Assembly: GCF_013055795.1 (NCBI RefSeq)
Contig: NZ_JABETO010000009.1
Location: 126,961 to 190,960, forward strand
DNA from: Streptomyces sp. I05A-00742
GTDB lineage: Bacteria; Actinomycetota; Actinomycetes; Streptomycetales; Streptomycetaceae
Length of the DNA: 64,000 nucleotides
Direction of reading: 5' to 3'
In this document: piece by piece, positions 25,699 to 34,054 of the stretch
Position numbering within the stretch: position 1 is the first letter of the stretch
Layout of the letters: every line of letters starts with the position of its first letter
The notes under the pieces: generated by a model
Databases searched by the model: none
What the model saw: the letters and a program-made list of their open reading frames with translations, nothing else
What the model was told of the DNA's origin: nothing
Position numbers and translations under genes: made by a program

Positions 25699-26331
25699 TC
25701 ACTGCTCGCGGTGGAGTTCGGTGACGATCTTTACGCCGTTCTTGACCACGTTCTCGTACAGCCGCTGCGGTACGTCGGTGCCGGGGCGGCAGTCCATCGC
25801 CGACAGGGAGAAGTCGATCAGGTGACGGATGGCGCGGGCGGTGGACTCGCTCTGCTTGTGCTTGTTGTAGTCGTCCACGTACTTGTCCGGGTCCGAGTTC
25901 GAGTAATGGATGCGGGATTCCTGCGTGCGTGCGTGGAACTCCGCACGTGCGGGTTTGTTCCGCAGGTTCAGACCGAATCCGCACACGTCGGTGTACGGCT
26001 TGGCCCCCGGCTCGTGCTTGAGCGTGGTCACCTCCACGAGGCGCTGCCAGCGCTCGTCCATGTAGAAGCGGGCCGTGACGTCGAAGCTCTCGGTCGCCGC
26101 CGCCTGGGCGCTGCCGAGCAGAGCGTCCGCGAGGATCGACCCGCCATCTCCGGCGGACCCCTTGGATCCGAATACCGCGCGGCTGAGGGAATCCGCCTTG
26201 GACGTCATGTAAGCCCTGGCCATGTCCCACTGGGTCCTGCCATGCGCGTCCCGGACCGGCTCGGCCTTGTACGTCCCCTTGTACGTCCCGAAGTAGGACT
26301 CGAACCTCTCGCCACACTGCTGCTCCACCAC
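25699..26331 (-). CDS. Hypothetical protein of a low-GC gene pair
   Basis: About 210 residues, no recognised family. It is rich in aromatic, Lys and Ser residues and has no signal or membrane span: ERFESYFGTYKGTYKAEPV near the start, a central GSILADALLGSAQAAATE, then FYMDERWQRLVEVTTL and ARAIRHLIDFSLSAMDCRP. Start is uncertain: GTG at 26331 lies about 11 bases after AGGAGG, while a TTG at 26340 is too close to that site. It is the first gene of a pair and is divergent from an XRE regulator 205 bases away. The pair may be a small accessory module controlled by that regulator. Confidence 0.6.
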   Translation of the reverse strand: MVEQQCGERFESYFGTYKGTYKAEPVRDAHGRTQWDMARAYMTSKADSLSRAVFGSKGSAGDGGSILADALLGSAQAAATESFDVTARFYMDERWQRLVEVTTLKHEPGAKPYTDVCGFGLNLRNKPARAEFHARTQESRIHYSNSDPDKYVDDYNKHKQSESTARAIRHLIDFSLSAMDCRPGTDVPQRLYENVVKNGVKIVTELHREQ

Positions 26332-26536
26332 AGACCCCAACCCCTCCTGGTTTCCAAGGTGTTGGCGCGGCCTTCCTTGGCCGAGCCGCAGAAGACCTAC
26401 CCCTGCCGCATCGCCTTAGGCACTTCGCTTCCGTGAGTAGACGCGAATGAGCCACTCACTCAAGCTCCGCACCGGGGCGGGTGCTGATCGAGTGGTTACT
26501 CCGGGTGAAACTCCGGCTTTGGCTAGGGTGGGGGAC

Positions 26537-27433
26537 GTGGCAACCAAAGTGACAGAGCTCAGCGAGTTCCTCCGCTCCCGTCGCGCCCGGCTGCGGCCGG
26601 AGGACGTCGGGCTGACGCCCTTCGGCGGTCGGAGGCGGGTGCCGGGGCTGCGGCGGGAGGAGCTGGCGCAGGTCGCGGGGGTGAGCGCCGCCTACTACAC
26701 ACGGCTGGAGCAGGGGCGGGGGCAGAATGTGTCGGCGTCGGTGCTGGACGCCATCGCCGACGCGCTCCGGCTGGACGGGGCCGAGCGGCACCACCTGCAC
26801 AAACTGGCCCGCCCGGCGAACAGGCCACGGCGTCCGGCCGACCGTCCGCAGCGTGTGCGGCCCGCCGTGCAGGACCTGCTGGACTCGATGGAGAACGTGC
26901 CCGCGCATGTGCTGGGCCGGCGGCTGGACATCCTCGCGTGGAACCGGATGAACACGGCGCTGCTGGGCGACTTCGGGGCGCTGCCGCCGCAGCGGCGCAA
27001 CATGGCGTGGATGGTCTTCCTCGACCCCGCCACCCGGGAGCTCTACGCGGACTGGGACGGCAAGGCGGCCGACATCGTCGCGCTGCTGCGGACGCACGCC
27101 GGGTGTTATCCCGAGGACCCCGCCCTGGCCTCGCTGATCGGCGAGCTGTCGATGAAGAGCGAGGAGTTCCGGGGGCTGTGGGCCGCGCACGACGTCCGGG
27201 ACAAGTGCTTCGGGATCAAGGAGCTGCGCCACCCCGTGGTGGGGCCGCTGACCCTGGCCTGCGAGACGCTGGTGCTGCCCCTGGACCAGGACCAGCGCCT
27301 GGTCACCTATCACGCGGAGCCCGGTTCGCCGTCGGCCGAGTCGCTGCGGCTGCTGGCCAGCTGGAGCCTGGAGGCGGCCGGTGGCACGGCGGCGCCCGCG
27401 GACGGGCGCGACGCCGTGTCGGGCGAGCGCTGA
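26537..27433 (+). CDS. XRE-family regulator with MmyB-like ligand domain
   Basis: A 298-residue protein. The helix-turn-helix is at about residues 33-85 (VPGLRREELAQVAGVSAAYYTRLEQGRG), followed from about 105 by an MmyB-type domain: WNRMNTALLGDF, NMAWMVFLDPATREL and a C-terminal VLPLDQDQRLVTYHAEPGS. In this family the C-domain binds a fatty acid-like ligand and controls a divergent oxidoreductase. No oxidoreductase is directly divergent here; the nearest are the unknown pair and, beyond it, the alcohol dehydrogenase. GTG at 26537 is preceded by a GGTGGGGG site and a TAGGGT -10-like hexamer at 26524. Confidence 0.88.
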   Translation: MATKVTELSEFLRSRRARLRPEDVGLTPFGGRRRVPGLRREELAQVAGVSAAYYTRLEQGRGQNVSASVLDAIADALRLDGAERHHLHKLARPANRPRRPADRPQRVRPAVQDLLDSMENVPAHVLGRRLDILAWNRMNTALLGDFGALPPQRRNMAWMVFLDPATRELYADWDGKAADIVALLRTHAGCYPEDPALASLIGELSMKSEEFRGLWAAHDVRDKCFGIKELRHPVVGPLTLACETLVLPLDQDQRLVTYHAEPGSPSAESLRLLASWSLEAAGGTAAPADGRDAVSGER

Positions 27434-27437
27434 CCGG

Positions 27438-28718
27438 TCAGCCGGCCCACTTGCCGGAGGTGAAGACGAGGGTGAGCACGGTCGCCAGCGGCGCGGCCAC
27501 CCCCAGGTAGGCGCTCCGGATCCATGGGCGGCGCACGCTCCACACGGCGAGCGCGACCCACAGCGGCCACCACAGCAGGGTGGCCCGGGGCACGGACATG
27601 TACCAGTACGAGGTGCCGAGCGCCCATAGGCTCAGCGCCATGTACACGACCTCGGGCCACTGCCGCCGGCGGATCAGCAGGGCCAGCAGCAGTACGCCGA
27701 CCACCATGGCGACGAGCTCCGCCTGGAACATCGCGGCGTAGTTGGTGGGGTGGAGGTGGGAGAAGGCCCCGTCCCAGGTGTGCAGCCAGGCTTCCCACGG
27801 GGTGTGGAACTGGCGGTACCAGCCGCGTTCCTGCGCGTGCTTCCAGGCCATCCAGTCGCCGGTGTGTGCCTGGAGGTACCAGGAGTAGGCCAGGGCGGGC
27901 AGGGCGGGGACGGCCAGCCAGCCGGCCGAGCGCCACCGGCGGCGCTCCCGGCCGGCGAGGAGGAACTGCACGGCCAGCGCCGCGGCCAGGAAGAGGCCGC
28001 TGATGCGGACGGTCGTGGCCAGGGCGCCCAGTGTTCCGGCGAGGGCCCAGCGGTCCTTGCGGGCGGCGAGCCAGGCGGGCAGGGCGAAGGCGAGGAAAAG
28101 GGCCTCGGTGTAGCCGGCGGCCAGGAAGACCGTGCACGGGGACACCAGCAGGAACAGCGCGGCGCGGGGGCCGACGCGTTCCCCGGTCGCCGCCGGCAGG
28201 TGGAGCCGGGCGGTGCGGGAGAGGGCCACGGCGGCCACGGCGCCGGCGGCGAAGGAGATCAGCAGTCCGGCCAGCGTCCAGCTGGGCACCACGGTGTGCA
28301 CGGCCCGTAGGGCCATGGGCAGGCCGGGGAAGAACGCCTCGCGGTTGTCCGGACGGGCCGAGCCGGGGGCCCCGGGTTCGGCGAAGTAGCCGTTCTCCGC
28401 GATGCGCTGGAAGAAGCCCCAGTCCCAGCGGGCCCACAGGGAGAGGAACGAGGGTGCCTGCTTCGCCTCCGGGTCGGGCGTGAACATCCAGGCGGCGCAG
28501 TACACGGTGAGCAGGATGCCCACCCGGGTCAGGAGGTACAGCCCGAGTACGGTCCGGTCCGTGGCGTCGAGCCGGTCGAGTCTCAGGAACCGGGCGACGG
28601 GGGCGGGGAAGGAGAAGGAACGACCCGGTCCGCGTTCCAGGGGAGGCTCGTCGGGAGCCGCCGCGTCCGCTGGGCACCGCTTCCCCGACGGTGCCTTCGG
28701 TATCGGTATCCGGGCCAT
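27438..28718 (-). CDS. PIG-V-like membrane mannosyltransferase
   Basis: A 426-residue polytopic protein with about ten hydrophobic spans. It carries the PIG-V-type loop signature WARWDWGFFQRIAENGYF near residue 95, where the Asp is essential in related GT-C enzymes, and a second luminal-type loop HTGDWMAWKHAQERGWYRQF. Such enzymes transfer mannose from a polyprenyl phosphate to lipid-linked acceptors or surface proteins outside the membrane. Start ATG 28718 has GGGAGG nine bases upstream. It converges with the XRE gene with four bases between stops. Confidence 0.8.
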   Translation of the reverse strand: MARIPIPKAPSGKRCPADAAAPDEPPLERGPGRSFSFPAPVARFLRLDRLDATDRTVLGLYLLTRVGILLTVYCAAWMFTPDPEAKQAPSFLSLWARWDWGFFQRIAENGYFAEPGAPGSARPDNREAFFPGLPMALRAVHTVVPSWTLAGLLISFAAGAVAAVALSRTARLHLPAATGERVGPRAALFLLVSPCTVFLAAGYTEALFLAFALPAWLAARKDRWALAGTLGALATTVRISGLFLAAALAVQFLLAGRERRRWRSAGWLAVPALPALAYSWYLQAHTGDWMAWKHAQERGWYRQFHTPWEAWLHTWDGAFSHLHPTNYAAMFQAELVAMVVGVLLLALLIRRRQWPEVVYMALSLWALGTSYWYMSVPRATLLWWPLWVALAVWSVRRPWIRSAYLGVAAPLATVLTLVFTSGKWAG

Positions 28719-28824
28719 GCTGGGGCGCCTCCCTGATGTGCGGGTCGAGCGAACGGGACGCCACAGCACATCACAGACGTCGCAGCCCCCCAAAGCCGCG
28801 GGTGCCGCCGGGATCGCGGCGGGC

Positions 28825-29520
28825 TCAGCGCGGTCCGGCCGCCCGCAGGGTCTCCAGCCCGTCCAGGAGGCGGGCCAGCCCGAACTCGAAGCGGCTTTCC
28901 ATGTCAGGTGCGGTGAGTTCGTCGGCCAGCTCGACGAGGTGGGGGTAGCGCTCGGCGGGCAGGGCGACCAGCCGGTCCCGGGCCAGGGCGGCGGCCTCGG
29001 CGGGGGTCGCCCCGCGTTCCTCGGCGGCCGACATGGGGACGGCCTCGTGCAGGACGAAGCCCTGCACCCAGATCATCACCGTGTAGGAGGCCAGGGCCGT
29101 GTCCGACGGGCCGAAGCCGAGGCGGCGCAGCAGCCCGAACGTCTCCTCCAGCGGCCCGAAGGCCCGGGCGCCCGGGGCGAAGCGGCCGGCGAGCACCCGT
29201 ACGGCGGAGGCGTGCGCCAGCAGATGGGTCCGCAGCCGGCGGGCGGCGATGGCGACGCACTCGCGCCAGTCGCCGGGCGTCGGTACGCGGCCGGGCGGGA
29301 GCGGCACGTACCCCTCCCAGAGGGCGTCGCCCGCCAGGTCGAGCAGCTCCTCCTTGTTCTGGACGTGCCAGTACAGCGAGGCCGCCTGAACGCCGACCTC
29401 GGCGGCCACCTTCCGCATGGACAGCCCCTTGGAGCCCTCCCGCTCCAGCAGCCGCAGCGCGGCATCCGCCAGGTCCTCCCTGGTCAGAGCGGTGGTGGTG
29501 GCCGTCCGGCGCGCTGCCAT
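28825..29520 (-). CDS. TetR-family regulator of a lost MFS pump
   Basis: A 231-residue regulator of the TetR_C tetracycline-type subgroup. The helix-turn-helix is at residues 12-60 (TREDLADAALRLLEREGSKG, then MRKVAAEVGVQAASLYWHV), and the C-domain has the WVQGFVLHE segment. Two 13-base palindromes (CTAACACCGTTAG and CTAACGCCGTTAG) lie in its upstream region, which it shares with a divergent MFS gene that is now broken. It should therefore be a drug-responsive repressor left without its pump, unless it has other targets. Confidence 0.9.
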   Translation of the reverse strand: MAARRTATTTALTREDLADAALRLLEREGSKGLSMRKVAAEVGVQAASLYWHVQNKEELLDLAGDALWEGYVPLPPGRVPTPGDWRECVAIAARRLRTHLLAHASAVRVLAGRFAPGARAFGPLEETFGLLRRLGFGPSDTALASYTVMIWVQGFVLHEAVPMSAAEERGATPAEAAALARDRLVALPAERYPHLVELADELTAPDMESRFEFGLARLLDGLETLRAAGPR

Positions 29521-29560
29521 CGTCCTCTGCCCCCTGTGGGTTCCCTTCCGGGCTTGCAAT

Positions 29561-29593
29561 CTAACACCGTTAGTTCGAAGCTAACGCCGTTAG
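29561..29593. promoter_or_regulatory. Twin TetR operators
   Basis: CTAACACCGTTAG (29561-29573) and CTAACGCCGTTAG (29581-29593) are two CTAAC-N3-GTTAG palindromes centred 20 bases apart, two helical turns, between the tetR gene and the MFS remnant. CTAAC/GTTAG half-sites are typical of TetR dimers. Confidence 0.8.
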
Positions 29594-29597
29594 GGAA

Positions 29598-30197
29598 GTG
29601 TCTGACGCGAGCCCTCGCCGTCTTCGGCGCTGGTTCCGCGCTGTGCGCGCTCGCCGGGGGTCCGGCGCGGCTCGTCGCCGGCCGGGCCGTCCAGGGGCTC
29701 GGGGCGGCTCTGCTCACGCCGGCCTCGCTCTGGTGCTGGCCTTCCGGGTGCTCCCGGACGTGCCCCGGTCCGGCGCCCGGCCCGACCCGGGAGGTCAGGT
29801 CAGCGTCGCCCTGGGCGCGGTCCCGCCCGAACGGGCGGGTATGGCATCGGCCACCGTCACCATGACCCGTGAGGTGGGCGGAGTGGCCGGAGTCGCCGTC
29901 ATGGGCGCGGTACTGACGGCCCGTTTCGAGTCCGTGCTGCGCGAGCGGCTGCCCTCCGGCGGCGCCGCGGACACCTCGGCGCTGACCCACGCCGTCACGG
30001 CCGGCGGCCCGGCCGGTGGACTGCCGGAGCGGACCGGACGGGTCGTCAACCAGGCCTTCGTCATGGGCCTTCACCTGGCGGCACTGGTGTCGGCGGCCGT
30101 GCTGTGCGCGACGGCCGCGGCCGTCCTGCTCCTCATGCGACCGCCGCGGCGGGACACCGCGGCCGAAGCGGCCGGGGCGCTGGTGCGCCGCTCCTGA
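29598..30197 (+). pseudogene. Truncated DHA2-type MFS drug exporter
   Basis: Remains of a 14-span exporter. Immediately after the operators one frame reads LAVFGAGSALCALAGGPARL then AVQGLGAALLTPASL, the span 3-4 region. A frameshift follows at about 29730, and another frame continues with LVLAF and, after a large deletion, jumps to GAVPPERAGMASATVTMTREV and VAGVAVMGAVL, the region near spans 13-14, ending at 30197. The start codon, first spans and whole middle are gone. Gene order (TetR, twin operators, divergent MFS) shows that it was the regulator's target. Confidence 0.8.
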
Positions 30198-30226
30198 CGG
30201 CCCGCTAGTGTTCCCCGAACGGAAGC

Positions 30227-30282
30227 CGGGACCACACACGTTCACCCCTTCTCGGGGCCGCGGGAGAGAACGTGTGGTCCCG
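30227..30282. promoter_or_regulatory. Long inverted repeat before secreted-protein gene
   Basis: CGGGACCACACACGTTC (30227-30243) pairs with GAACGTGTGGTCCCG (30268-30282) with a two-base bulge and a 24-base loop. It follows the MFS remnant and precedes the secreted protein at 30374. It could end the MFS transcript or form part of the leader of the next gene. Confidence 0.5.
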
Positions 30283-30373
30283 GGCGCGGCGGAGGGAACC
30301 CTCAGCGGGGGAACTCCCTCTCCCCAACCGGAAACGTGCAGAGGTGGACACAACCCGAATGCGGGGACAGTTG

Positions 30374-31450
30374 ATGACAGGAAGAGTCGCACAGCGACGG
30401 TCGTCGGGCGTGCGGAAGGCGGCCAGGGGCGCGGCGGTGGCGCTGACGGCCGGGGTCGTACTCGCGGGCACCGCGTGGTCGGCCGAGGCAGCTCCGGCGG
30501 TGCGGACCGCCCCGGACCGAACCGATTGCGGCGGGTTCCGCGCGGCCGCCGCCCCGGCCGTGCCGGCCGCCGACCGTGACCAGGCGCCCGAGGTGCCGCC
30601 CACCGCGGCGGGCACCCGCGCCCTCTCCTACTCCGTCGCCTCCGCCCAGGCCCCCATCGGCCTGTGGTCCAAGGCCGGCCTGACCCTGCGCACCCCCGTC
30701 ACCAAGGGCACCGCGCGCCTCGACCTCAGCAGCCGCGGCTTCAGCACCGACTCGGTGGCGGTCCAGCGCTACGAGCCGGCGAAGCACGCCTGGGTGGACC
30801 TCGACACCAAGCCGGGCGGGGGCAGCTGGCCGCAGCGCGGCACCTTCACGTTCCCGGTCTCGGCCCCGAAGGCGAGCGCACGCAACCCGTACGCCGTCGC
30901 CCTGCGGTTCCAGGACCTCGACCGTCCCGGCACCCTCACCGTCGACGCGTCCGTCGCCGACGGCCGCGGCCACACCTACCGGGCGCCGTCGCGCACCGTG
31001 ACCGCCACCCGGCCCAAGGTCGCCGTCACCGGCTGGACGGGCGGCACCGCCACCCTGCGGCGCGGCGGCGAGGCACGGCCGTTCACCATCACGGTCCGCA
31101 ACACCACCAACCGCAGCTACCCGGCGCTGAACGTCAACTACTTCGCCTACGGCGCCGGAAAGCAGCACGCCCTCACCCCCAAGGACCTGGTCCTCCAGCA
31201 GTACCGGCCGGGCCACGGCTGGGAGAAGGTCGCCCTGACGGCCGGCGGCTGCGACCCGGGGATGGGCGCCTCGCTGCGCCCGGCCAGGACCGCCGTCGCC
31301 CCCGGCGCCACGGTCGTCTACCGGCTGCGGCTGGCCGTCGCGGCGTCCGCGCCCCGCGACGTGGTCAAGGCGGACAGCGGCTTCTCGGTGAGCAACGGCG
31401 ACCAGGCGTTCTTCTCCAAGCGGCTGCCCTTCACGATCCGCGGCAAGTAG
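30374..31450 (+). CDS. Secreted Streptomyces protein of unknown function
   Basis: A 358-residue exported protein. The N-terminus is twin-Arg-like and hydrophobic (VAQRRSSGVRKAARGAAVAL to SAEAA), giving a signal peptide of about 40 residues. Two beta-sandwich-like repeats follow: residues about 85-205 (LSSRGFSTDSVAVQRYEPAK) and about 220-355 (RPFTITVRNTTNRSYPALNV). These look like paired Ig-like or DUF11-like extracellular domains; no catalytic motif is seen. A cell-surface binding or structural role is possible. The ATG at 30374 has GGGGA close upstream; ATG 30359 is an alternative. Confidence 0.75.
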   Translation: MTGRVAQRRSSGVRKAARGAAVALTAGVVLAGTAWSAEAAPAVRTAPDRTDCGGFRAAAAPAVPAADRDQAPEVPPTAAGTRALSYSVASAQAPIGLWSKAGLTLRTPVTKGTARLDLSSRGFSTDSVAVQRYEPAKHAWVDLDTKPGGGSWPQRGTFTFPVSAPKASARNPYAVALRFQDLDRPGTLTVDASVADGRGHTYRAPSRTVTATRPKVAVTGWTGGTATLRRGGEARPFTITVRNTTNRSYPALNVNYFAYGAGKQHALTPKDLVLQQYRPGHGWEKVALTAGGCDPGMGASLRPARTAVAPGATVVYRLRLAVAASAPRDVVKADSGFSVSNGDQAFFSKRLPFTIRGK

Positions 31451-31482
31451 CAGGACCGCGCGCCGCGTCGGCGTACGGCAGG

Positions 31483-31512
31483 GGAGCCGCCCGGGACGAC
31501 CCGGGCGGCTCC
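31483..31512 (+). terminator. Hairpin after secreted-protein gene
   Basis: GGAGCCGCCCGGG pairs perfectly with CCCGGGCGGCTCC around ACGA, 33 bases after the stop at 31450. A short GGTTT follows. It separates this gene from mscL. Confidence 0.75.
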
Positions 31513-31584
31513 ACCGGTTTCCGGCGGACAAAAGGTAGCGTTCTGGGCGCTACGTCCGAAATACCCGACTCCAGGAACCGGTTT

Positions 31585-32028
31585 ATGCTCAAGGGATTCA
31601 AGAACTTCGTCATGCGCGGCGACATCATCGTCGTCGCGGTCGGCCTGACCATCGCGCTGGCGCTGAGCACCCTCATCAAGGCGTTCACGGATTTCGTCAT
31701 CAATCCGCTCATCACGAGCATCCAGGGTGATCATGCCCTGGGGCTCGGCTGGCAGCTCGGCCGGGCCGGGAACAAGGCGACCTACCTCGACCTCGGCGCC
31801 TTCATCTCCGCGGCCGTGTACTTCCTCATCTTCATGGCCGTCGTCTACTTCGCCATCGTCCTGCCGTACCGGCACATCCAGACCCGGCGCGGCGTCACCG
31901 TCTTCGGCGAGCCCGGACCGCTCCGCACCTGCCCGGCCTGCCTCTCCGAGGACCTGCCCGCCGCCGCCTCCCGGTGCCGTCACTGCTGCGCGGACCTGAC
32001 GGCGGCGGGTGGGCGGGGACATATCTGA
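31585..32028 (+). CDS. mscL: Large-conductance mechanosensitive channel with zinc-ribbon tail
   Basis: A 147-residue channel subunit. FKNFVMRGDIIVVAVGLTIA starts the S1 helix and first span; the second span is about residues 71-95 (FISAAVYFLIFMAVVYFAIV). The protein should open under membrane tension and release solutes during hypo-osmotic shock. The tail is unusual: C116, C119, C131 and C134 (CPAC and CRHC) form a zinc-ribbon-like knuckle in place of the usual helical C-terminal bundle. ATG 31585 is preceded by CAGGAA. Its last codons and stop belong to a short tandem repeat that continues downstream. Confidence 0.87.
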   Translation: MLKGFKNFVMRGDIIVVAVGLTIALALSTLIKAFTDFVINPLITSIQGDHALGLGWQLGRAGNKATYLDLGAFISAAVYFLIFMAVVYFAIVLPYRHIQTRRGVTVFGEPGPLRTCPACLSEDLPAAASRCRHCCADLTAAGGRGHI

Positions 32029-32080
32029 CGGCGGGTGGGCGCGGGCACCTCTGACGGCGGGTGGGCGCGGGGATCCCTGA
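31996..32080 (+). repeat. 26-29 bp tandem repeat seeded from mscL 3' end
   Basis: CTGACGGCGGGTGGGCGCGGG-type units begin at 31996, 32025, 32051 and 32077 (the last partial). The second starts at the mscL stop, so the TGA itself is repeated. The pattern is like the lysR array at 19963: a gene's last bases copied several times into the following gap. Confidence 0.75.
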
Positions 32081-32113
32081 CGGCGCGTCACGGCCCCGCC
32101 CGGGGCCGTGCGG

Positions 32114-33598
32114 TCACTCGCCCCGCGCACCCGTCAGGTTCCGGCCGGGGCGGGACGGTCCGGTCCCGGCGGTGTGGGCGCGGCGGGCGGTGCGCCGCGC
32201 CCGGTCGCCCGTGACCAGGGCGCCCAGCAGCATCACCACCGCCCCGCACGCCCCCATCAGCCACCAGGCGGGCCGCGCGGCGTCGGCGAACGCGGTGACG
32301 CCCGGAGCGGTGCCGCCGGGCAGGCCCGCGGAGAGGACCGCGCCGATCGCCGCGACGCCCAGGGACACCCCGACGCGGCAGCTCGTCGTGCTGATGCCCG
32401 AGGCCACGCCGGCCCGGGCGGCCGGCATGCCGTCGACCGCGAGGTGCGTGGCGGGGACGTCCACCAGGCCGATGCCGGCCCCGATGCAGGCGTAGCCGGC
32501 GATGGTCGCGCCGACGCAGCAGTCCGTTCCGCACACCGCGAAGAGCAGCGAGCCCGCCGCCAGGGCCGCGCCCGCCAGGACCAGGGGGGTCCGTGACCCC
32601 AGGCGGCCCTGCAACCGGCCCGCCAGGGGAGCGGCGGCGACCGTCGCGGCGGGCATCGGCAGCGTCCACAGCCCGGCGACGAGCGGCGAGAGCCCGCGGG
32701 CGTCCTGGAGGTAGAGGGTGCTGAGGAAGAGGAAACCGCCGAGGACGGCGAAGGCGCTCAGGGAGATGACCACCGCCCCGCTGAACGGCACGCTGCGGAA
32801 GAACCTGGGGTCGATGAGGGGCTCGGCCCGGCGGCGCTCGTACGCCGCGAGACCGGCGAACGCGGCGAGGGCGACCGCGGCGGCGGCGAGCACCGGCGGT
32901 GCGAGGGCACCGCGGTGCGGGGCGTCGATGACGGCGTAGGTGAGCGGGCCCAGCAGGGCGATGACCAGCAGCTGGCCGACCGGGTCGGGCCGCCGGGGGA
33001 CGGCGGCGCGCGACTCGGGGAGGCCGCGGAAGGCGAACGCCAGCGCGGCGATCCCCACCGGCACGTTGATCCAGAAGACGGACCGCCAGCCGCCGCCCGC
33101 AACGAGCAGACCGCCGAGCAGCGGCCCGGCCGCCATGCCGACGGCGAAGGACGCGGTCCAGGCACCGATGGCCCGGGCCCGGCGGGCCGCGTCCGGCGCG
33201 ATGTGGGTGATGACCGACAGCGAGACGGGAGCGAGGACGGCGCCGCCGAGCCCCTGCACCGCCCGGAAGGCGATCAGCTCGCCCGTCGAGGACGCCAGAC
33301 CGCACAGCGCGGACCCGGCCGTGAAGAGGGCGAAACCGAGGAGGAGCATCCGGCGGCGGCCCGCCCGGTCGGCCACCGACCCGGCGAGCAGGATCAGCGA
33401 CGCGACCATCAGGTTGTAGGCGTCCATCGTCCACTGCATCCCGGCCACGGACGCGTGCAACTCCCGCTGCACGGCGGGCAGCGCGACGTTGAGCGCGGTG
33501 GAGTCGAGGCCCGCCATGAACACGGCCAGACAGCACACCGCCAGCGCCGGCGCCCGGCAGCGGCGGCCCGCGGCGGCGGGCACGGACGCCTCGGTCAC
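32114..33598 (-). CDS. DHA2-family MFS multidrug exporter
   Basis: A 494-residue, 14-span exporter. Motif A-like AGSVADRAGRRRMLL follows span 2, and LIAFRAVQGLGGAVLAPVSL is the span 4 antiporter-type segment. MDSTALNVALP-type motif D1 appears as GLDSTALNVALPAV in span 1. It should expel drugs or secondary metabolites by proton exchange. No regulator adjoins it; a 456-base non-coding stretch separates it from the divergent multidomain phosphatase gene. GTG at 33598 is the first in-frame start near the family N-terminus. Confidence 0.9.
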   Translation of the reverse strand: MTEASVPAAAGRRCRAPALAVCCLAVFMAGLDSTALNVALPAVQRELHASVAGMQWTMDAYNLMVASLILLAGSVADRAGRRRMLLLGFALFTAGSALCGLASSTGELIAFRAVQGLGGAVLAPVSLSVITHIAPDAARRARAIGAWTASFAVGMAAGPLLGGLLVAGGGWRSVFWINVPVGIAALAFAFRGLPESRAAVPRRPDPVGQLLVIALLGPLTYAVIDAPHRGALAPPVLAAAAVALAAFAGLAAYERRRAEPLIDPRFFRSVPFSGAVVISLSAFAVLGGFLFLSTLYLQDARGLSPLVAGLWTLPMPAATVAAAPLAGRLQGRLGSRTPLVLAGAALAAGSLLFAVCGTDCCVGATIAGYACIGAGIGLVDVPATHLAVDGMPAARAGVASGISTTSCRVGVSLGVAAIGAVLSAGLPGGTAPGVTAFADAARPAWWLMGACGAVVMLLGALVTGDRARRTARRAHTAGTGPSRPGRNLTGARGE

Positions 33599-34054
33599 CG
33601 GCCGCCTCCCCGGACGCGGTGTGCCGCGCGGCGGCCGGCGGCCGGTGCCCGGCGGCCCCCGGTGGAAGTCCCCGCGCCCCGTCCGGCGGAACTCCCGGAA
33701 TCCGTTCTCCTGATCCGGAGCGGATTGGCGCAGGAATGGCGGGCATCGATTTCACTGCGATGGAGCCGGAAATTCCGCGAGGAAGTCACGATTTCTCCCG
33801 AGGGGATTATGGGGTGCGGGCGCGGCGTTCGGCCCGCGCGTCCCGGCCCAGGCTACGAAGCCCGACGGCCCTGCCACGTCGGGCGAAAGACCGATCCGGA
33901 GGGGGACCCAGCCTCCCCCGATCGGCGGAGCGGAATTCCTACGACGGGCCGGTACCGCGGCCGGACGCTTAATCGCCGCGACCCGCGGGAACAATCAGTC
34001 CGGCCTCGATTCGTGCGGTCCGCCGCACCGCACCGAGAAACGGGATGAATCCTC
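33599..34054. other. Divergent intergenic region, no gene seen
   Basis: A 456-base gap between the MFS exporter and the phosphatase gene, visibly richer in A/T at about 33710-33810 than the coding DNA around it. It should hold both promoters. I saw no believable coding sequence or clear operator. Confidence 0.4.

Noticed and set aside
25302..26331. DUF397/XRE-type or toxin-antitoxin pair
   Set aside because: Neither protein has the size or motifs of DUF397 proteins or known toxins, and the XRE gene is on the other strand.
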